From Ochotona curzoniae (taxonomy: Eukaryota; Chordata; Mammalia; Lagomorpha; Ochotonidae): 64,000 bases of DNA. Position numbers and translations under genes: made by a program. The DNA is taken from assembly GCF_017591425.1 (NCBI RefSeq), contig NW_024465886.1, positions 124,001 to 188,000 of the forward strand, in the 5' to 3' direction. Shown here piece by piece: positions 44,365 to 55,870 of the stretch. Within the stretch, counting starts at the first letter, position 1, and every line of letters starts with the position of its first letter. The notes beneath the pieces are model-generated. The model made no database searches and was not told where the DNA came from. It saw only the letters and a program-made list of their open reading frames with translations.

Positions 44365-44470
44365 ACTATAGGGGAAATAATGGGGGGGATACCGTAGGGG
44401 GGGGAGGAAGGGAACACGGAAGGGGGATCCCTATACTTACAAAGCTTTATAATGGGAAAAAAAAAATTAA
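44365..44470 (+). mobile_element. probable L1 3' end with poly(A)
   Basis: ATAGGGGAAATAATGGGGGG, G-rich runs, GGGGGATCCCTATACTTACA, AAGCTTTATAATGGGAAAAA and AATTAAAACTAAAT parallel 36849-36961. The G runs and the A tail fit a lagomorph L1 3' end. Confidence 0.55.
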
Positions 44471-44598
44471 AACTAAATTTAAAAATGTAATCTGCTAAAC
44501 AGTGAAAAGAACAAATGAAGGACATAGTCTGTTACAGGAAACACCAAAGGCCTCCTTAAACAATATCTGCTAGCTGCAAAAGAAAAAAATATATATAT

Positions 44599-44679
44599 AA
44601 CTCCAGCTCTAACAGGCTTGCAGTTCGCTCTCCCCAGGAAGGGAGTCAACTCCAGCTCTAACTGGCTTGCAGTTCGCTC
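44599..44679. repeat. short tandem duplication, 49-bp period
   Basis: A 32-bp segment from AACTCCAGCTCTAAC to GCAGTTCGCTC occurs at 44599-44630 and 44648-44679, with one substitution. Confidence 0.93.
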
Positions 44680-45520
44680 CTCCGGGCCGTGTGGCTTGCT
44701 TCCTGCTTCCGTGCCTGCGTAGTGGTTCTCCACCTTTACTGTCCTAAAGCTTCCCCTTGGAAGTTCATGTTCACGCTGCCTGTCTAAGGGTGCCACCTGG
44801 GAATCAGCCCTCAAGCTCCTCTGCTGATTCAGATGGAACTGGAGACAGAGAGCAAATTTTCAGAATTCCAAATTCCCCAGGCCCCTCTAGAAGACTAGCA
44901 TAAATGTCTCTGAAGTGCAAGTCAGAACTTGCCAGAAGGTACATTTTCAACATGTCTGAACACTTTATAATTATTACTATAGTATACTACCATTTTATAC
45001 ATATCAAGCTATATATTGCCTTTCTGCAAAAATCAGCAACTTTATATAATAATTAGGTAAAACGGGAAGGGAAGAAATTATTAAATCTACAATACCAAAA
45101 AATGAAACATTATGAAAGAGTCAGAACTCACAAGCATTAGAAGGAAAACCATAACTGCTGAATCATATGGTAATGATTAACCCAGACGACTAGTCATGCA
45201 GAAATGCAAAGAGGCCTTTAACGCCATCTGTCCGTAGGTCCCAAAACTGAAGCCAAGATCTGTTCATTATCAGGATCATGTGGGTCTTATCTATAGTTCT
45301 CTGATACTCTTTGTCTGAGAAAAATTTAAATTTCAGGCAGTAAAGTAGAGAAGATAGTGGGATTTTGGAAAAAAGGGATATTTTCAAAGTCTAACTAAAC
45401 TCAGTCATTACATTCTGAAAAGATTGCATTCGATTGCTAGAGGCTGAAGTTTTTGTCACGTGCGGAGCCCTTGCCAACTAATTCCTGAAAGAGTTGTCAG
45501 GGCAGGCTGGTCCCGGTTCT
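44680..45520. other. single-copy sequence
   Basis: No element is recognised with confidence. Confidence 0.45.
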
Positions 45521-45522
45521 TC

Positions 45523-45690
45523 CATTTGTTTATTCATTCACTCATTCATTCAACCAGTATTTAATCAGTTCTGACTATAGCCCCGTCACTATTCTAGATA
45601 CTTGGGATACAACAGTGAACAAAACAGTTAAACCTCTCGCCTTCTTAGAACTTGTAGTCCAGAAAGGAGAGGCGTAAGGGAAACATGAAC
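45523..45690. mobile_element. ancient LINE-type fragment
   Basis: TTCATTCACTCATTCATTCA, ACCAGTATTTAATCAG, TCACTATTCTAGATACTTGG and GATACAACAGTGAACAAAAC follow a very common mammalian repeat 3' region. It is L2- or L1M-type, and I am unsure which. Confidence 0.6.
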
Positions 45691-45870
45691 ACAGCAAGCA
45701 GATTCTATTCCATGAGAGTACTTTGAAGGCTTGTGGGCAATGGAATTACAAAATGACTTTTTATTTTTGTACAAAAGACTTTTGCGATCCATGCTTTTTT
45801 CATAGTACATATTTTCCATGAGCTTTTTGAAGCTCTTGCATATAAATAGGGAAAGTTAATATCTTAGTCC
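45691..45870. other. short single-copy stretch
   Basis: No element is recognised. Confidence 0.4.
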
Positions 45871-45871
45871 A

Positions 45872-46175
45872 TTTCTGTTGCTACAACAAATACCGGAAAT
45901 GGAGCAGCTTACAAAATACAGAAGCTTATTGGGCTCACAGCTGTAGAGACCATGCCATCCAGAAGCACGCCAGGCTGGTGGTTCTGTCCTAACATGGTAG
46001 GGAATATCACTCAGCAAGAAATAGCAGGTGCACCAGCCAGGTCGCCACAAACACCATCCCAGCACCCCGCTTACTGCCCACAGACTCCATCTCCAAATAG
46101 CATGCACATGACCGTGGGGATCAAATGTTTCCACTGCATGAACCTGTGAACGGTGGGCACATTCAAACCCCAGGA
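45872..46175 (-). mobile_element. MaLR-type LTR fragment
   Basis: TTAGTCCATTTCTGTTGCTA, TTATTGGGCTCACAGCTGTA, CCTAACATGGTAGGGAATAT, CTCCATCTCCAAATAGCATG and GGCACATTCAAACCCCAGG run in reversed MaLR LTR order. It is a non-coding old retroviral LTR. The 161-codon minus frame at 45856-46341 is incidental. Confidence 0.7.
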
Positions 46176-47005
46176 GCTTGGAAAAGCAGCGGGCAAGGCT
46201 TGAGCGGTGGTCAAGGTAGGCCTTACCGAGACCGAGGCAAGGGAGCCAGGCAAGTAGGTACAGGTGGCAGAAACCTCTAGGCAGAGGAAACAGTAGTGGC
46301 ATAAGAGAGGACAAGATTTTTATTATTATTTTTTTAAGCAAACCAAAGAAGCAGTGTGGCCAGGGCAGAAGTCACTGAGGGATCAGACCCTGGCCTAGCC
46401 AACAGCGGCTCCTGTCTGCAATCCTGTGGCTTTTGTGCTATGTGGCATGCCAAGGCTTTGTGTGGCACTGAGGACAACAGAGGCGTCTCCCCACTGCATG
46501 AGCCCGCAAGAGCACCTGCACGGCTCATCGCCTCGCACCGCACCGCACCGCTTCACCCTGCAAACCTCACTGCTCCTTACTGCCAGTGCTCGCTCACCGA
46601 GCCTTCACTGCGGCTTCTGCTTACGACTCAGCTTTGACCTCTGGCCCCATAAAATCGGATTACGTGGTCCCAGCCATCTTCATCGTGTTCTCAAATTTGC
46701 CTTGGCTACCACTAAAAGGTACACAAAGTTCAATCTTTTTTTATCCAACACTACATTAAAAAAAAAAAAAAGTGGAAAACAGAAACACTCTAACTCTTCT
46801 CTAAAGCATCAACATGAGGATGATGTTTGTAGTCTCCGGCACATGCCAAGGCCATGCTCTGTGTGTGTGCTGGCCACTGATCCTCCTACCTGTGGGACTA
46901 CTGTTATCACTGTGAGTGCGCAACGGTAGGAACCACGTCCTGAGGCAGAAAGTGACCTACCGCCACCCCCACACACACAAATCAGCTTGGCAGTAAACGT
47001 TTAGA
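46176..47005. other. single-copy sequence
   Basis: Includes a small CGCACCGCACCGCACCGC run near 46534-46551. The frame at 46426-46929 has no domain. Confidence 0.45.
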
Positions 47006-47358
47006 CCTAAAATGGATAATTAAAAACAAACAAAAAAACACAGATTTATTCATTTTCATTGGAAAGTCAGATGTACAGAAAGATCTTCTCTCTGCTGATT
47101 CGTTCCCCAAGTGGCCATAATGACTAGAGCTAAGCTGATCCAAAACCAGAAACCAGGACCTTTTTCCAGGTCTCTCATATGGGTATAGGGTCCCAAGGCT
47201 TTAGAGCATCCTCAACTGCTTTCCCAGACCACAAGCAGAGAGCTGGATGGGAAGTGGAGCAGCCGGGACATAAACCCATTCTGATATGGAATTCTGCCAT
47301 ATGCAGGGTGAGTACTTTAACCACTAGGATACTGTGCCAGGCCCTAAAACGGATAATT
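47006..47358 (-). mobile_element. C-SINE with 16-bp target-site duplication
   Basis: SINE about 47022-47342, from A-rich tail and AGATTTATTCATTTTCATTG to GTGCCAGGCC. The flanks CCTAAAATGGATAATT (47006-47021) and CCTAAAACGGATAATT (47343-47358) differ at one base. Confidence 0.95.
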
Positions 47359-47462
47359 TTAAAATATGTCCACCATGATCTTATTCACACTGTTTTTTAG
47401 CAAACTTCAAGAAGTTTGATCAACTATGTTAACATCATCTAAAATTAAAATTTAAAATTTTT

Positions 47463-47670
47463 TCATGGGGTCTTCCCTCCCTCTGCCCCCTCCCTCTCTC
47501 CCTTTCTCTCTCCTTCTCTCACTTTCCCTCTCAGTCTCTCCCTCTGTCTCTCTCTTTGACTCTCTCTCCCACTCTCTCCATCTCTCTCTCTCCTTCTGTT
47601 TCTCCTACTCTGCCTCTTCCTTTCTCTTTGTAACTTTACCTACCAAACGAATAAACAAACCTTTAGAAAT
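47463..47670 (+). mobile_element. 5'-truncated C-SINE with a long CT tract
   Basis: About 170 bp of CT-rich sequence (CTCTCTCCCTTTCTCTCTCC type) is followed by CTTTGTAACTTTACCTACCA and a short A-rich tail. The body and head are missing. Confidence 0.7.
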
Positions 47671-50030
47671 TGATAAATAAATAATTTATTTGACAATAAT
47701 GTAAAAATTAATTGTTAACAACTTTTCTTAACCCTTTAACAATCACTGCCACTATCACCACCCCTGGTTCTGTCACGTCTTGTATTTCTCCTAGCAAGGC
47801 TCTTTGAAGACCTGTGGTTATAAACACGTATTGAAATGCCCAGTTGGTGGCATCTGGTTAATACACCACAACGTAAAGGCAGCCAGCCCAAGGTTACGGG
47901 GGCTTTAGGAATAGAAAACACAGGTGAGAAACAAACCAAAGTACGGCGGCCGTACGACACAATGCCGCTGCACTTCACATGCTAATTCATATTTTTATTC
48001 CTCAGACCTAAGGAAAGAGGAAGGGCTGCAAGAAAGTAGAAACATTTTCCTAAAAGTTTCAAGAATTAACAGGTAAGGGAAAACTTTAACAGGAAAGGAA
48101 TGAAAAAAATAGTATCTTTCAATTATACTAATTAAATGTAACCTCCGTTGGCAACTCAAAGAGTACACATCACCCCAGGACATCAAACACCCATTGATAC
48201 AGTTAATTGTTAGCATCTTCATCTAGCTTTAACTTAGAGCCACACTGGGAGAAACAGGCTACAACTGCATGCCTCTCCAGCAGCACTTCAAATGGTAAGA
48301 AATAATACAGGTTTAATTTTGCTGATTTATAAGATACAATAAACGTGTTTAGTGCTGTTCCCCAGGGGCTTGTCTAGACATGAAAGCAAAAGGACCAGTC
48401 ACAGAGATTCTTTTTGTTCTTAACTTAGTTGAGACACAGTACCATTTACGTCATGGCACGGAGTGTCCTTAGGACTCTGAGTGTCCAAGCAGCTTTAAGA
48501 TGCAGCAAAATGGAGATGTTCTCATCTCTAGTATTTTAATTTTATTAATATTTACTCAGCAGTTTGTATTCAGAAAGCATTATGGTAGATCATGTGAGTA
48601 GGTAAAAGTAAAAAAACACGGCTTTCAAGTTCTGAAACATTTATAGACACTTTTTTTCTTTCTTTCTCTCAAACTCATTGAAACTGTAACCAGGGCATAA
48701 AAGCTTTACACTGGATTTGGGGAAAGACAAACACTAGATTGGACACCAGAATCAAATTTTGCTCCTACCAGAAACCCTTATGCATCCACTAGGAAGGTAC
48801 AATTAGACAGGCAGGCAGAAACATGGACACTTTGAAAGATCTACATCCAACGAGGAAAGCAGATAGCAGGAAGCTGGGAAAGTAGACACACACGCGTGGA
48901 TCCCGTGGGCCCCGAGAAAAGCTGAAGCCTGGCTTCACTTCACCACTCTCCCCTGAGCACCTGGGCAGGTGTTAGCTCTGCCGCAGAGGTGGGAGGAGGG
49001 ACGGAGACCAGGCAGGAAAGCTCCCCCGGAAGCTTTTAAAAAGCAATGGAGTGCTCACTTGGGCACTGAAGGGGAAACGGCGCAGAGATCAGCTCGTCCC
49101 TCCGCGAGGATGGCACGTGAATCCCAAAAACCTGCCTGCCTGTGGGCGCCAACTGTGAGCTCTGTGCCTCCTGTCACTGGGTCACTTCCCTCCCCACAAG
49201 GCAGAGCAGCAGGAGAGTGAAACGGGGCTGGAGTCTGCGCGGGGAGCTGGGAGTGCTGGTCAGCACCTGGGGCCGGGGTACCCCGATATTAGCACACAGA
49301 TGTAAACCGGGAAGACAGAATCGGGCCAAGTGCAAAGACTCGGCACGCTGTTAGGGATTCATTCACAAAGAGGGTAGTAGTCCCTTTTCCCTGGAGGAAA
49401 ACACAGCATTAACAACATCTGACGTTCCAGTCGGAGTCTGCACATTCCAAGCAGAAATCAGAGTCCCTCGTGCTGTACCATGACCTGTCAGGTAAAAGAT
49501 GACAAGAAATCTGAGGAAACTCCTGTTACACAACGCAAGGTGAGCGGGTGCATCAGATAAACCTTGAACATAGTCCACGCAGACGGAAGAAAACTTAAAA
49601 ACACCTTAAAATTCCAGGGGAATCTTCACAGGTTCCAACTGCTAACCACTAGCTACTATAAATGAAATATTCGACAAGCCAAAAGGACCCTTATAAAATA
49701 AAACTTCACAGCAGAAAAAAATCAAGTGAAGGGAAGTTTTAAAAACAAAATCTTCAAGAAAATTGAGGTTGTGAAATCCCAAAAGGAATGTGACAAAACA
49801 GTATAACTATTATAAACTGAAGAGCAAACCTTACTCAAAGAGGATGAGGGGAATAAGCTGCTGATCGAAGTCCTTCTGGAAATGAATTATGAAACTCCAA
49901 GGAATCCAAAGTGTATTTTAAAAAATTAACTCATCCATTTGTCACCCTCCCAACCCCCATCAGTGCCACGTGGACCTCCACCCCTTCTAACTATGTAAAC
50001 AATATGAAAAAGAAATTTAAAAAAACAATT
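47671..50030. other. 2.3 kb of single-copy sequence
   Basis: No SINE, LINE or LTR is recognised. 48890-49280 is moderately GC-rich. Frames at 48969-49220 and 49142-49354 have no domains. Confidence 0.5.
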
Positions 50031-50130
50031 TTAAGGTTTATTTATTTTTATTGGAAAGTGAGATTTACAAAGAGAAGGAGAGGCAGAAAGATCTTGAGCC
50101 GCTGGTTCACTCCCCAGAGCTGAGATCATG
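50031..50130 (-). mobile_element. truncated C-SINE tail
   Basis: TTAAGGTTTATTTATTTTTA, TTGGAAAGTGAGATTTACAA, GCCGCTGGTTCACTCCCCAG, and then the match stops. It is followed by a forward SINE. Confidence 0.85.
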
Positions 50131-50151
50131 ACATTTTAACATCATGAGATT

Positions 50152-50487
50152 AAAATGCTGTTTGTGGGCCCAGTGCAGTGGCCTAGTGGCTAAAGTCCCA
50201 CGATCCCATACGGGTGCCAGTTCTAATCTCAGCAGCCCCACTTCCCATCCAGCTCCCTGCGTGTGGCCTGGGAAAGCAGTTGAGGACATCCCAAAGCCTT
50301 GGGACCCTGCACCCACGTGGGAGACCCAGATGAAGCTCCTGGCTCCTGGCTTCGGATCGGAGAAGCTCCGGCCATTGTGGCCACTTGAGGAATAAATCAA
50401 CAAACGAAAGATCTTCCTCTCTGTCTCTCCTCCTCTCTGTATATCTGGCTTCCCATTAAAAAATAAATCTTTAAAAAATGTTATTTG
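50152..50487 (+). mobile_element. C-SINE, full length
   Basis: The SINE spans about 50165-50479, from GGGCCCAGTGCAGTGGCC to AAAAAATAAATCTTTAAAAA. AAAATGCTGTTTG (50152-50164) and AAAATGTTATTTG (50475-50487) match at 11 of 13 bases, consistent with a target-site duplication. Confidence 0.93.
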
Positions 50488-50734
50488 CTAAATTCTGTAT
50501 GTTTGATTTTGGTTCTCATGATTGTTACATTTTTCCCATAGTTTTTATTTCAAAACATTCTTTCTTGGAGATTTGGAAATGTGTTTATAATTGCAAGAAC
50601 AAAACCAAAAAAGAGCTTATGTGAGCTCCAAGGAGAGAGAGCTAAGCAGTAACCTCTGATTTTCTATAGGTTTTAGTTAAAAATTTGTATCACTCTCTGT
50701 GTTCTTATATCTCATTCATATATATATAATTATT

Positions 50735-51031
50735 ATTATTATAAGGGCAAATACACAGAAGAAGCCACAGAGAGAGAACTTCCATCTGTTGATTCACTCC
50801 CCGTGTGGCTGCAACTGGCAGAGCTGAGCCAATCCAAAGCCAGGAGCTTCTCTGGGTCTCCCATGCGGGCGCAAGGTCCCAAGGCTTTGAGCCATCCTTG
50901 ACTGCTTTCCCAGGCCACAAGCAGAGAGCTGGATGGGAAGCGGAGCAGCTGGGGTACAAACTGGAACCCATACAGGATTCCAGCACATGCAAGGTAATGA
51001 CTTGAGCCACTAGGCTACCGCACCGGGCCCT
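50735..51031 (-). mobile_element. C-SINE
   Basis: TTATTATTATTATAAGGGCA, GAACTTCCATCTGTTGATTC, GAGCCATCCTTGACTGCTTT, GGAAGCGGAGCAGCTGGGGT and head ending CCGCACCGGGCCC. Confidence 0.92.
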
Positions 51032-51324
51032 AAAAATGTTTTTTACAAGAAAACAAAGTTGTAATGATTAAAGAAAAAACAACACTGAATTCTCATTGAG
51101 GAAACTCCTTCCCAGGAGAGTCCCAGCTAACAATGTGGACATCATGCTGTATGACGGTACTGAACCATGAGGGAAGGAGCAAGGATGCCCAGAGCAGCAA
51201 GGGAAGCAGCTGGAGGGAGCTGTGGGGACACGTTACAGTTGGAGACACTTGTATGGAAATACGCTTAGTATAATCCAGACTCGGATATTTCATATAGAGA
51301 CACTGTATGGCTGTGTGCCACACT
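51032..51324. other. short single-copy stretch
   Basis: No element is recognised. Confidence 0.45.
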
Positions 51325-51640
51325 GAATAATGCTGCGACGCAGACATCACACAGGGGCACCAGTTGGAGTGTTGGCCTGCCCACTTCCTATCCAGCTCCT
51401 CACCTGAATGCACCTGGGAAAGGCAGAGGAAAATGGCCCAACGAGCTGGGCTCCTACGCCCACCTGGGAGACCTGAGAGAAGCTTCCGGCTTCTGGCTTC
51501 AGTCAGGCAGAGCTCTAGCCACTGTGGGCATCAGGGGGCAAATCAGCAAATACAAGATTGCCGCATCCCTCTCGCCCTCTCTACCCACTCTCACTGTAAC
51601 TCTACCTTTCAAATAAATAAAATACACCTTTTCAAAAAGA
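51325..51640 (+). mobile_element. C-SINE, diverged head
   Basis: CAGGGGCACCAGTTGGAGTG, CCTATCCAGCTCCTCACC, CACCTGGGAAAGGCAGAGGA, CACCTGGGAGACCTGAGAGA and ACCTTTCAAATAAATAAAAT. Confidence 0.88.
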
Positions 51641-51644
51641 AAAG

Positions 51645-51935
51645 AACTATCTAGGCACCAGGGTGGTGAAGTTGTACATTAAGCCTGCCAGCATCCCGTG
51701 TGCCCTCGTTGGAGTCCTCACTGCCCCACTTCCTGTGCAGCTCCCTGTAATGCTCTTGGGAAGGCAGCACGGGAAATTCAGATGAGGCTCCTGGCTCCTG
51801 GCTTCATCCCGGTCCGCGCCACTGGCCGTAGTTATTTGGACCGTGAACAGGCAGATCTCTCTCTCTCCCCACCTCTCCATCCCCCCAGACGTACTCTTTC
51901 TGTAAAGCAGTCTTTCAAATAAACGTGTTTTTAAA
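51645..51935 (+). mobile_element. C-SINE
   Basis: TCTAGGCACCAGGGTGGTGA head-like start, GCATCCCGTGTGCCCTCGTT, GAGGCTCCTGGCTCCTGGCT, and CAGTCTTTCAAATAAACGTG. It lies head-to-tail with the previous SINE. Confidence 0.85.
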
Positions 51936-52764
51936 GAAATATTTATAGGAATATGTATGCACAGTTGGCCTGCACACATCCAGTTGGCTGCTGGCTGAGG
52001 TCAGAGGCACACTGCCTAGCACCAACACAGCCAGCACAGACTTTCAGGTCATGATTTCCAACACCATTTTCCAAGAAAAAGAGCCATGTCTTCTGGGAAA
52101 AACGACTCAATCTAAGCCCAGGGCAGGAAATATATAAGATAAGTATCTTACAGTGCCAGAGAGTATGAAGATGTTAAAAATAAATTAATATCTGAATACA
52201 CTCACTAAGCTGGAAGTATGTCAAAGGGGCACACAGCCTAACAAAAGGAGATTATAATGGCCAAAGCTGGAACAGTTTCAGCCACAAAGTAAATAAATCA
52301 GCATTTGATAATAAGCCAAAGTATAAAATAAATACCCCGACGTCCACAGTGTTATAAATGTATAGTTGAGTAGGTAAATATGTGAAGTAAAGGGAAAACG
52401 CCGCATGCAGGAAGATTTCAAACACTGTCTGTGTCTAACCTGCCCTTCAGGAGGTGGAGGATAACGGCCCAGCTAAGCCCGGACAGGACACAATGCCTTC
52501 TTCGCAGAAAGTACAGGACGGAAAAGGAACAGAACATCAGACAGTGACAATGAGCAGCTCCGCTACAGGATTCGGGCAAAGCCAGCGATGACACCACGGA
52601 CACGGGCTCCTCAGAGTCCTCATGGCGAGTGTGTACTACGAAAATGTTATACCAGGATTTCAAAAATATGCTGCACAAAAAAATACACCTTTGATTTCCT
52701 GTCTTCACAAATATGTTGAAGTAACCTCCCATAGTCCCTTGGTAAGAATGTTTCCTTTTCTTTA
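51936..52764. other. single-copy sequence
   Basis: No element is recognised. The minus frame at 52418-52732 (104 codons) has no domain. Confidence 0.45.
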
Positions 52765-53083
52765 ATATTACTTTTTTTTTTTTTTAACTGCAAAGTCAGA
52801 TATACAGAGAGGAGGAGAGAGGAGAGACAGAGAGGAAGATCTTGCATCCATTGATTCACTCCCTAAGCAGCCTCAGCCAGTGCTGAGCCAATCCAAAGCC
52901 AGGAGCCAAGAGCCAGGAGCCCCTTCTGGGTCTCTCCCTTGGGCCATCCTCAACTGCCTTCCCAGGCCACCAAGCAGGGAGCTGGATGGGAAGCGGGGCT
53001 GACCAGGATTAGAACAGGTGCCCATTTGGGATCCCATGCACGCAATGTGCGAATTTTAGCCACCAGGCTACCGTGCCAGGCCC
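52765..53083 (-). mobile_element. C-SINE, full length
   Basis: T-rich tail, TCAGATATACAGAGAGGAGG, GATCTTGCATCCATTGATTC, GCGGGGCTGACCAGGATTAG and head ending CCGTGCCAGGCCC. A short internal duplication of CCAGGAGCC words occurs near 52900. Confidence 0.93.
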
Positions 53084-53365
53084 ATTTCCTTACGTTTGTG
53101 GGCTTCCTCTCAAAAATCTATAACCCCAGTCTAATCAGGAAAGAGATATCAGACAAATCCAAGTCAAGGGACATTTTACAAATACCTGACCAGGACAACA
53201 CAACATTGTCAAAATAATCAAAAGCAAAACAAAAGCTGATGAATTGTCATATCCAAGAAGAGCCTTGGAGACTTAACCACTACACATAAAGTGTACTTTA
53301 GATGAACATTAAGAAGACATTAGGTAAAAATCTAAGGAAATACACAGACACACACACACAGACCC
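53084..53365. other. short single-copy stretch
   Basis: Ends in a small (CA)n run (53342-53360). No element is recognised. Confidence 0.45.
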
Positions 53366-53369
53366 AAGA

Positions 53370-53930
53370 TGGGGGTCAGCCCTGCAGGGGAACTGCAAGG
53401 GGTCGCGGCTGAGTCACTACCCCTGCTGGTGAGTATGAGCACTGACACTGGGATCGGGAGCAGACACAGGCCAGGCAGCGTTACAACACCTGTTGGTCTA
53501 CATGGGGCTGGGTTGGAGGAGAGCCAGGCTGGGCTGAAGAACCGTATGCACTGGTGCGTGCATGAGGCAGAGTAATTGCTAGTTGATTTGGCTTTGTCAC
53601 AGCATTGGCTGGCAAGTGCTGGGAATGGGAACGAGTTCTGTGACACTAGATTCAGAACCTCCAGGAAAGTGCAAGATCCAGGGCTGGGAGTGGGCCCAGC
53701 AGGGAAGCTGTGGGCACCTCTCCATGGCTTGTAACTCCCACGGGTGAGAATGAGAACCAGGAGCGGAGAGGGCCTGACTAGACAGAAGCTGAAGAACAGT
53801 TATCTTCCAGACATAGGACCCAGCATACAAGGCAGGCTCCAGCCCCTTGGAGAGACCTTTTCCAGAAGCCAACTGCTGAGGTCTTGATTTTGATGTCCCC
53901 GTCCTAGCTAACACACTCAAAGCTCTTCCC
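53370..53930 (+). mobile_element. GC-rich dispersed repeat (L1 5' UTR- or LTR-like)
   Basis: Partner of the minus-strand block at 1580-2130. They share CAAGATCCAGGGCTGGGA (here within 53671-53689) and following words. Inside this copy a segment CCTGCAGGGGAACTGC.. at about 53381 is echoed by CCCAGCAGGGAAGCTG.. at about 53694, suggesting an internal repeat of about 310 bp. Confidence 0.6.
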
Positions 53931-54052
53931 AGCTGGAGACATGAATGATTCATCGGCACTCATCCCAGGAGTCTTCGAATCGTGTCCTTTCACCTGAGGC
54001 AGATGACCAACCAGCAAGAGACGGCCTCCAACAGATCCCCATCAAAGTGAAT

Positions 54053-54624
54053 CCTCTCATCTTCCAGGCCCACCTCCATGGTACCCATCAGTCTTCCAGG
54101 CCCACCTCCATGGCACCCATCACAGTCAGTCCTCTCATCTGGATCCACATCCATGGCACCCATCACAGTCAGTCCTCTCATCTGGATCCACATCCATGGC
54201 ACCCATCACAGTCAGTCCTCTCATCTTCCAGGCCCACCTCCATGGTACCCATCAGTCTTCCAGGCCCACCTCCATGGCACCCATCACTGTCAGTCCTCTC
54301 ATCTTCCAGGCCCACCTCCATGGTACCCATCAGTCTTCCAGGCCCACCTCCATGGTACCCATCACAGTCAGTCCTCTCATCTTCGGGGTCCACATCCATG
54401 GCACCCATCACAGTCAGTCCTCTCATCTGGATCCACCTCCATGGTACCCATCACTGTCAGTCCTCTCATCTTCCAGGCCCACCTCCATGGTACCCATCAC
54501 TGTCAGCCCTCTCATCTTCCAGGCCCACATCCACAGTACCCATCAGTCTTCCCAGTCCACCTCTATGGTACAAATCACAGTCAGTCCTCTCATCTTCGGG
54601 GTCCACCTCCATAATACCCATCGG
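54053..54624. repeat. 14-unit minisatellite, 32-46 bp units
   Basis: Units share CCACCTCCATGGTACCCATC and differ by optional segments: CCTCTCATC, CTTCCAGGCC or TGGATCCACA, and CACAGTCAGT. Long (43-46 bp) and short (32 bp) units alternate in a partly regular order. Open frames on both strands, including 261 codons at 53945-54730, follow from the repeat. Confidence 0.97.
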
Positions 54625-54885
54625 TACCATGTGGAGACAGTTTAATCTGACCAAACTGTTCCTCAGCTGGGCCCTTCCTCAGAAATCTTGGGTATTTCTG
54701 GTTGCCAATTTATTCATTTTCTTGGAGTAATTTTGTTAAATTATCACCACCACTTTAAATTCTTCCTTTTCCTCTTTCTCCTCACCTTTTGCTTTCTCTC
54801 TCTCTCTTTTCTCTCTCTCTCTCACCCATTTGATAACTGTACTTACTACTTCTCTAGGAAACAGAGATCATTTCTTAAAAAGAAA

Positions 54886-54892
<7 letters not shown>
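54625..54892. other. spacer with CT-rich tract
   Basis: A CT-rich tract (TCTCTCTCTCTCTTTTCTCT type, around 54795-54823) lies between the minisatellite and the GT repeat. It may be a SINE tail remnant. Confidence 0.45.

Positions 54893-54924
<32 letters not shown>
54893..54924. repeat. (TG)n microsatellite
   Basis: About 32 bp of uninterrupted TG repeats immediately left of a reversed SINE. Confidence 0.95.
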
Positions 54925-55205
54925 ACTATTTACTTGAAAGGCAGAGTTACATAGAGAAGTTTAGAGAAAACGCTTCCATCCACTGATTCACTACTCACAT
55001 GGCCACAATAGCTGGGGCTGGGCCAGATAGTATCAAAGAAACTGGAGCTTCATCTGGGTCTCCCATGTGGATACAGGGTCACAAACACTTTGGCCACCTT
55101 CCATTGCCTTCCCAGGTGTATTAGCAAAGAGCTGAATCAGAAATGGGACATCCAGGAGTCAAGCTGGCCCCATTCAGGGTGCCAGTATTATCGGCAGCGA
55201 TTAGC
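54925..55205 (-). mobile_element. C-SINE
   Basis: ACTATTTACTTGAAAGGCAG, CTTCCATCCACTGATTCACT, GGGTCTCCCATGTGGATACA, CCTTCCATTGCCTTCCCAGG, and a head near CAGGGTGCCAGTATTATCGG. Confidence 0.82.
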
Positions 55206-55439
55206 AGCACAGGCCCAGACGACAGGTTTTGTAATCTACAGATGCGATAGAGCTCTTAGGCATCTGTTTGTCCTGGTCTCCTACGCCAGAAGAGGAGCCA
55301 TTCTCCAGGACAAGCCAACTGCTCCCCATTTGTCTTTTGCAAATCTGCACCACTGCTTATGGGTCCCCTGTATCTCTCCACCCCTTCCCTACACCACCCT
55401 TCCACAGAGGGAAAGCCCTTCCCTCTCACTGACACTCCT
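55206..55439. other. short single-copy stretch
   Basis: No element is recognised. Confidence 0.4.
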
Positions 55440-55620
55440 TCATCTCCAGATGTCTGTACAGCATTTTTAGATGCCGGACACTGGACTGATGGTGAGAAGC
55501 TTTGGGAAATTAAACAGATTTCATCCCTGCCCTCAGGGTGCTTAGTCTTACTGAGACCGTAGATGATAAGTTGATATATAAATAAAAATGTATAGATTTT
55601 CCCAAATATAGGACAGTGAT
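55440..55620. mobile_element. possible ancient LINE-type fragment
   Basis: TTTCATCCCTGCCCTCAGGG, TGCTTAGTCTTACTGAG and GATAAGTTGATATATAAATA resemble the same ancient repeat 3' region as 45523-45690, further 3'. Confidence 0.5.
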
Positions 55621-55799
55621 AACAGTTAGAAAGTGGGTCCATTAATTTAGGATTCTTAGGATTTTATCAGTTTCATTACTGAAGTTCTGGTCATCTTTCA
55701 TCTGCATATAGAGAAGTTTCAGAAAGATTTCCTCCCTTCCAAATCTTTCATGGTGCTTCTCACGTACTTCTACTAAAGTTCAATGTTGATTCAGTTTTT

Positions 55800-55870
55800 G
55801 TATTTCTGAGTTTCTGTATCTCCTCTCTCTCTTTCTCAGTCTCCCTTTCAAATAAACCTTTAAAAAAATG
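55800..55870 (+). mobile_element. C-SINE tail fragment
   Basis: A CTCTCTCTCTTTCTCAGTCT tract followed by CCCTTTCAAATAAACCTTTA and an A run. The body is absent. Confidence 0.6.

Noticed and set aside
45856..46341. 161-codon minus-strand frame
   Set aside because: It overlaps a MaLR-type LTR remnant, which is non-coding.
53945..54730. 261-codon frame
   Set aside because: It consists of the 14-unit minisatellite, with comparable frames open in other phases and on the other strand.
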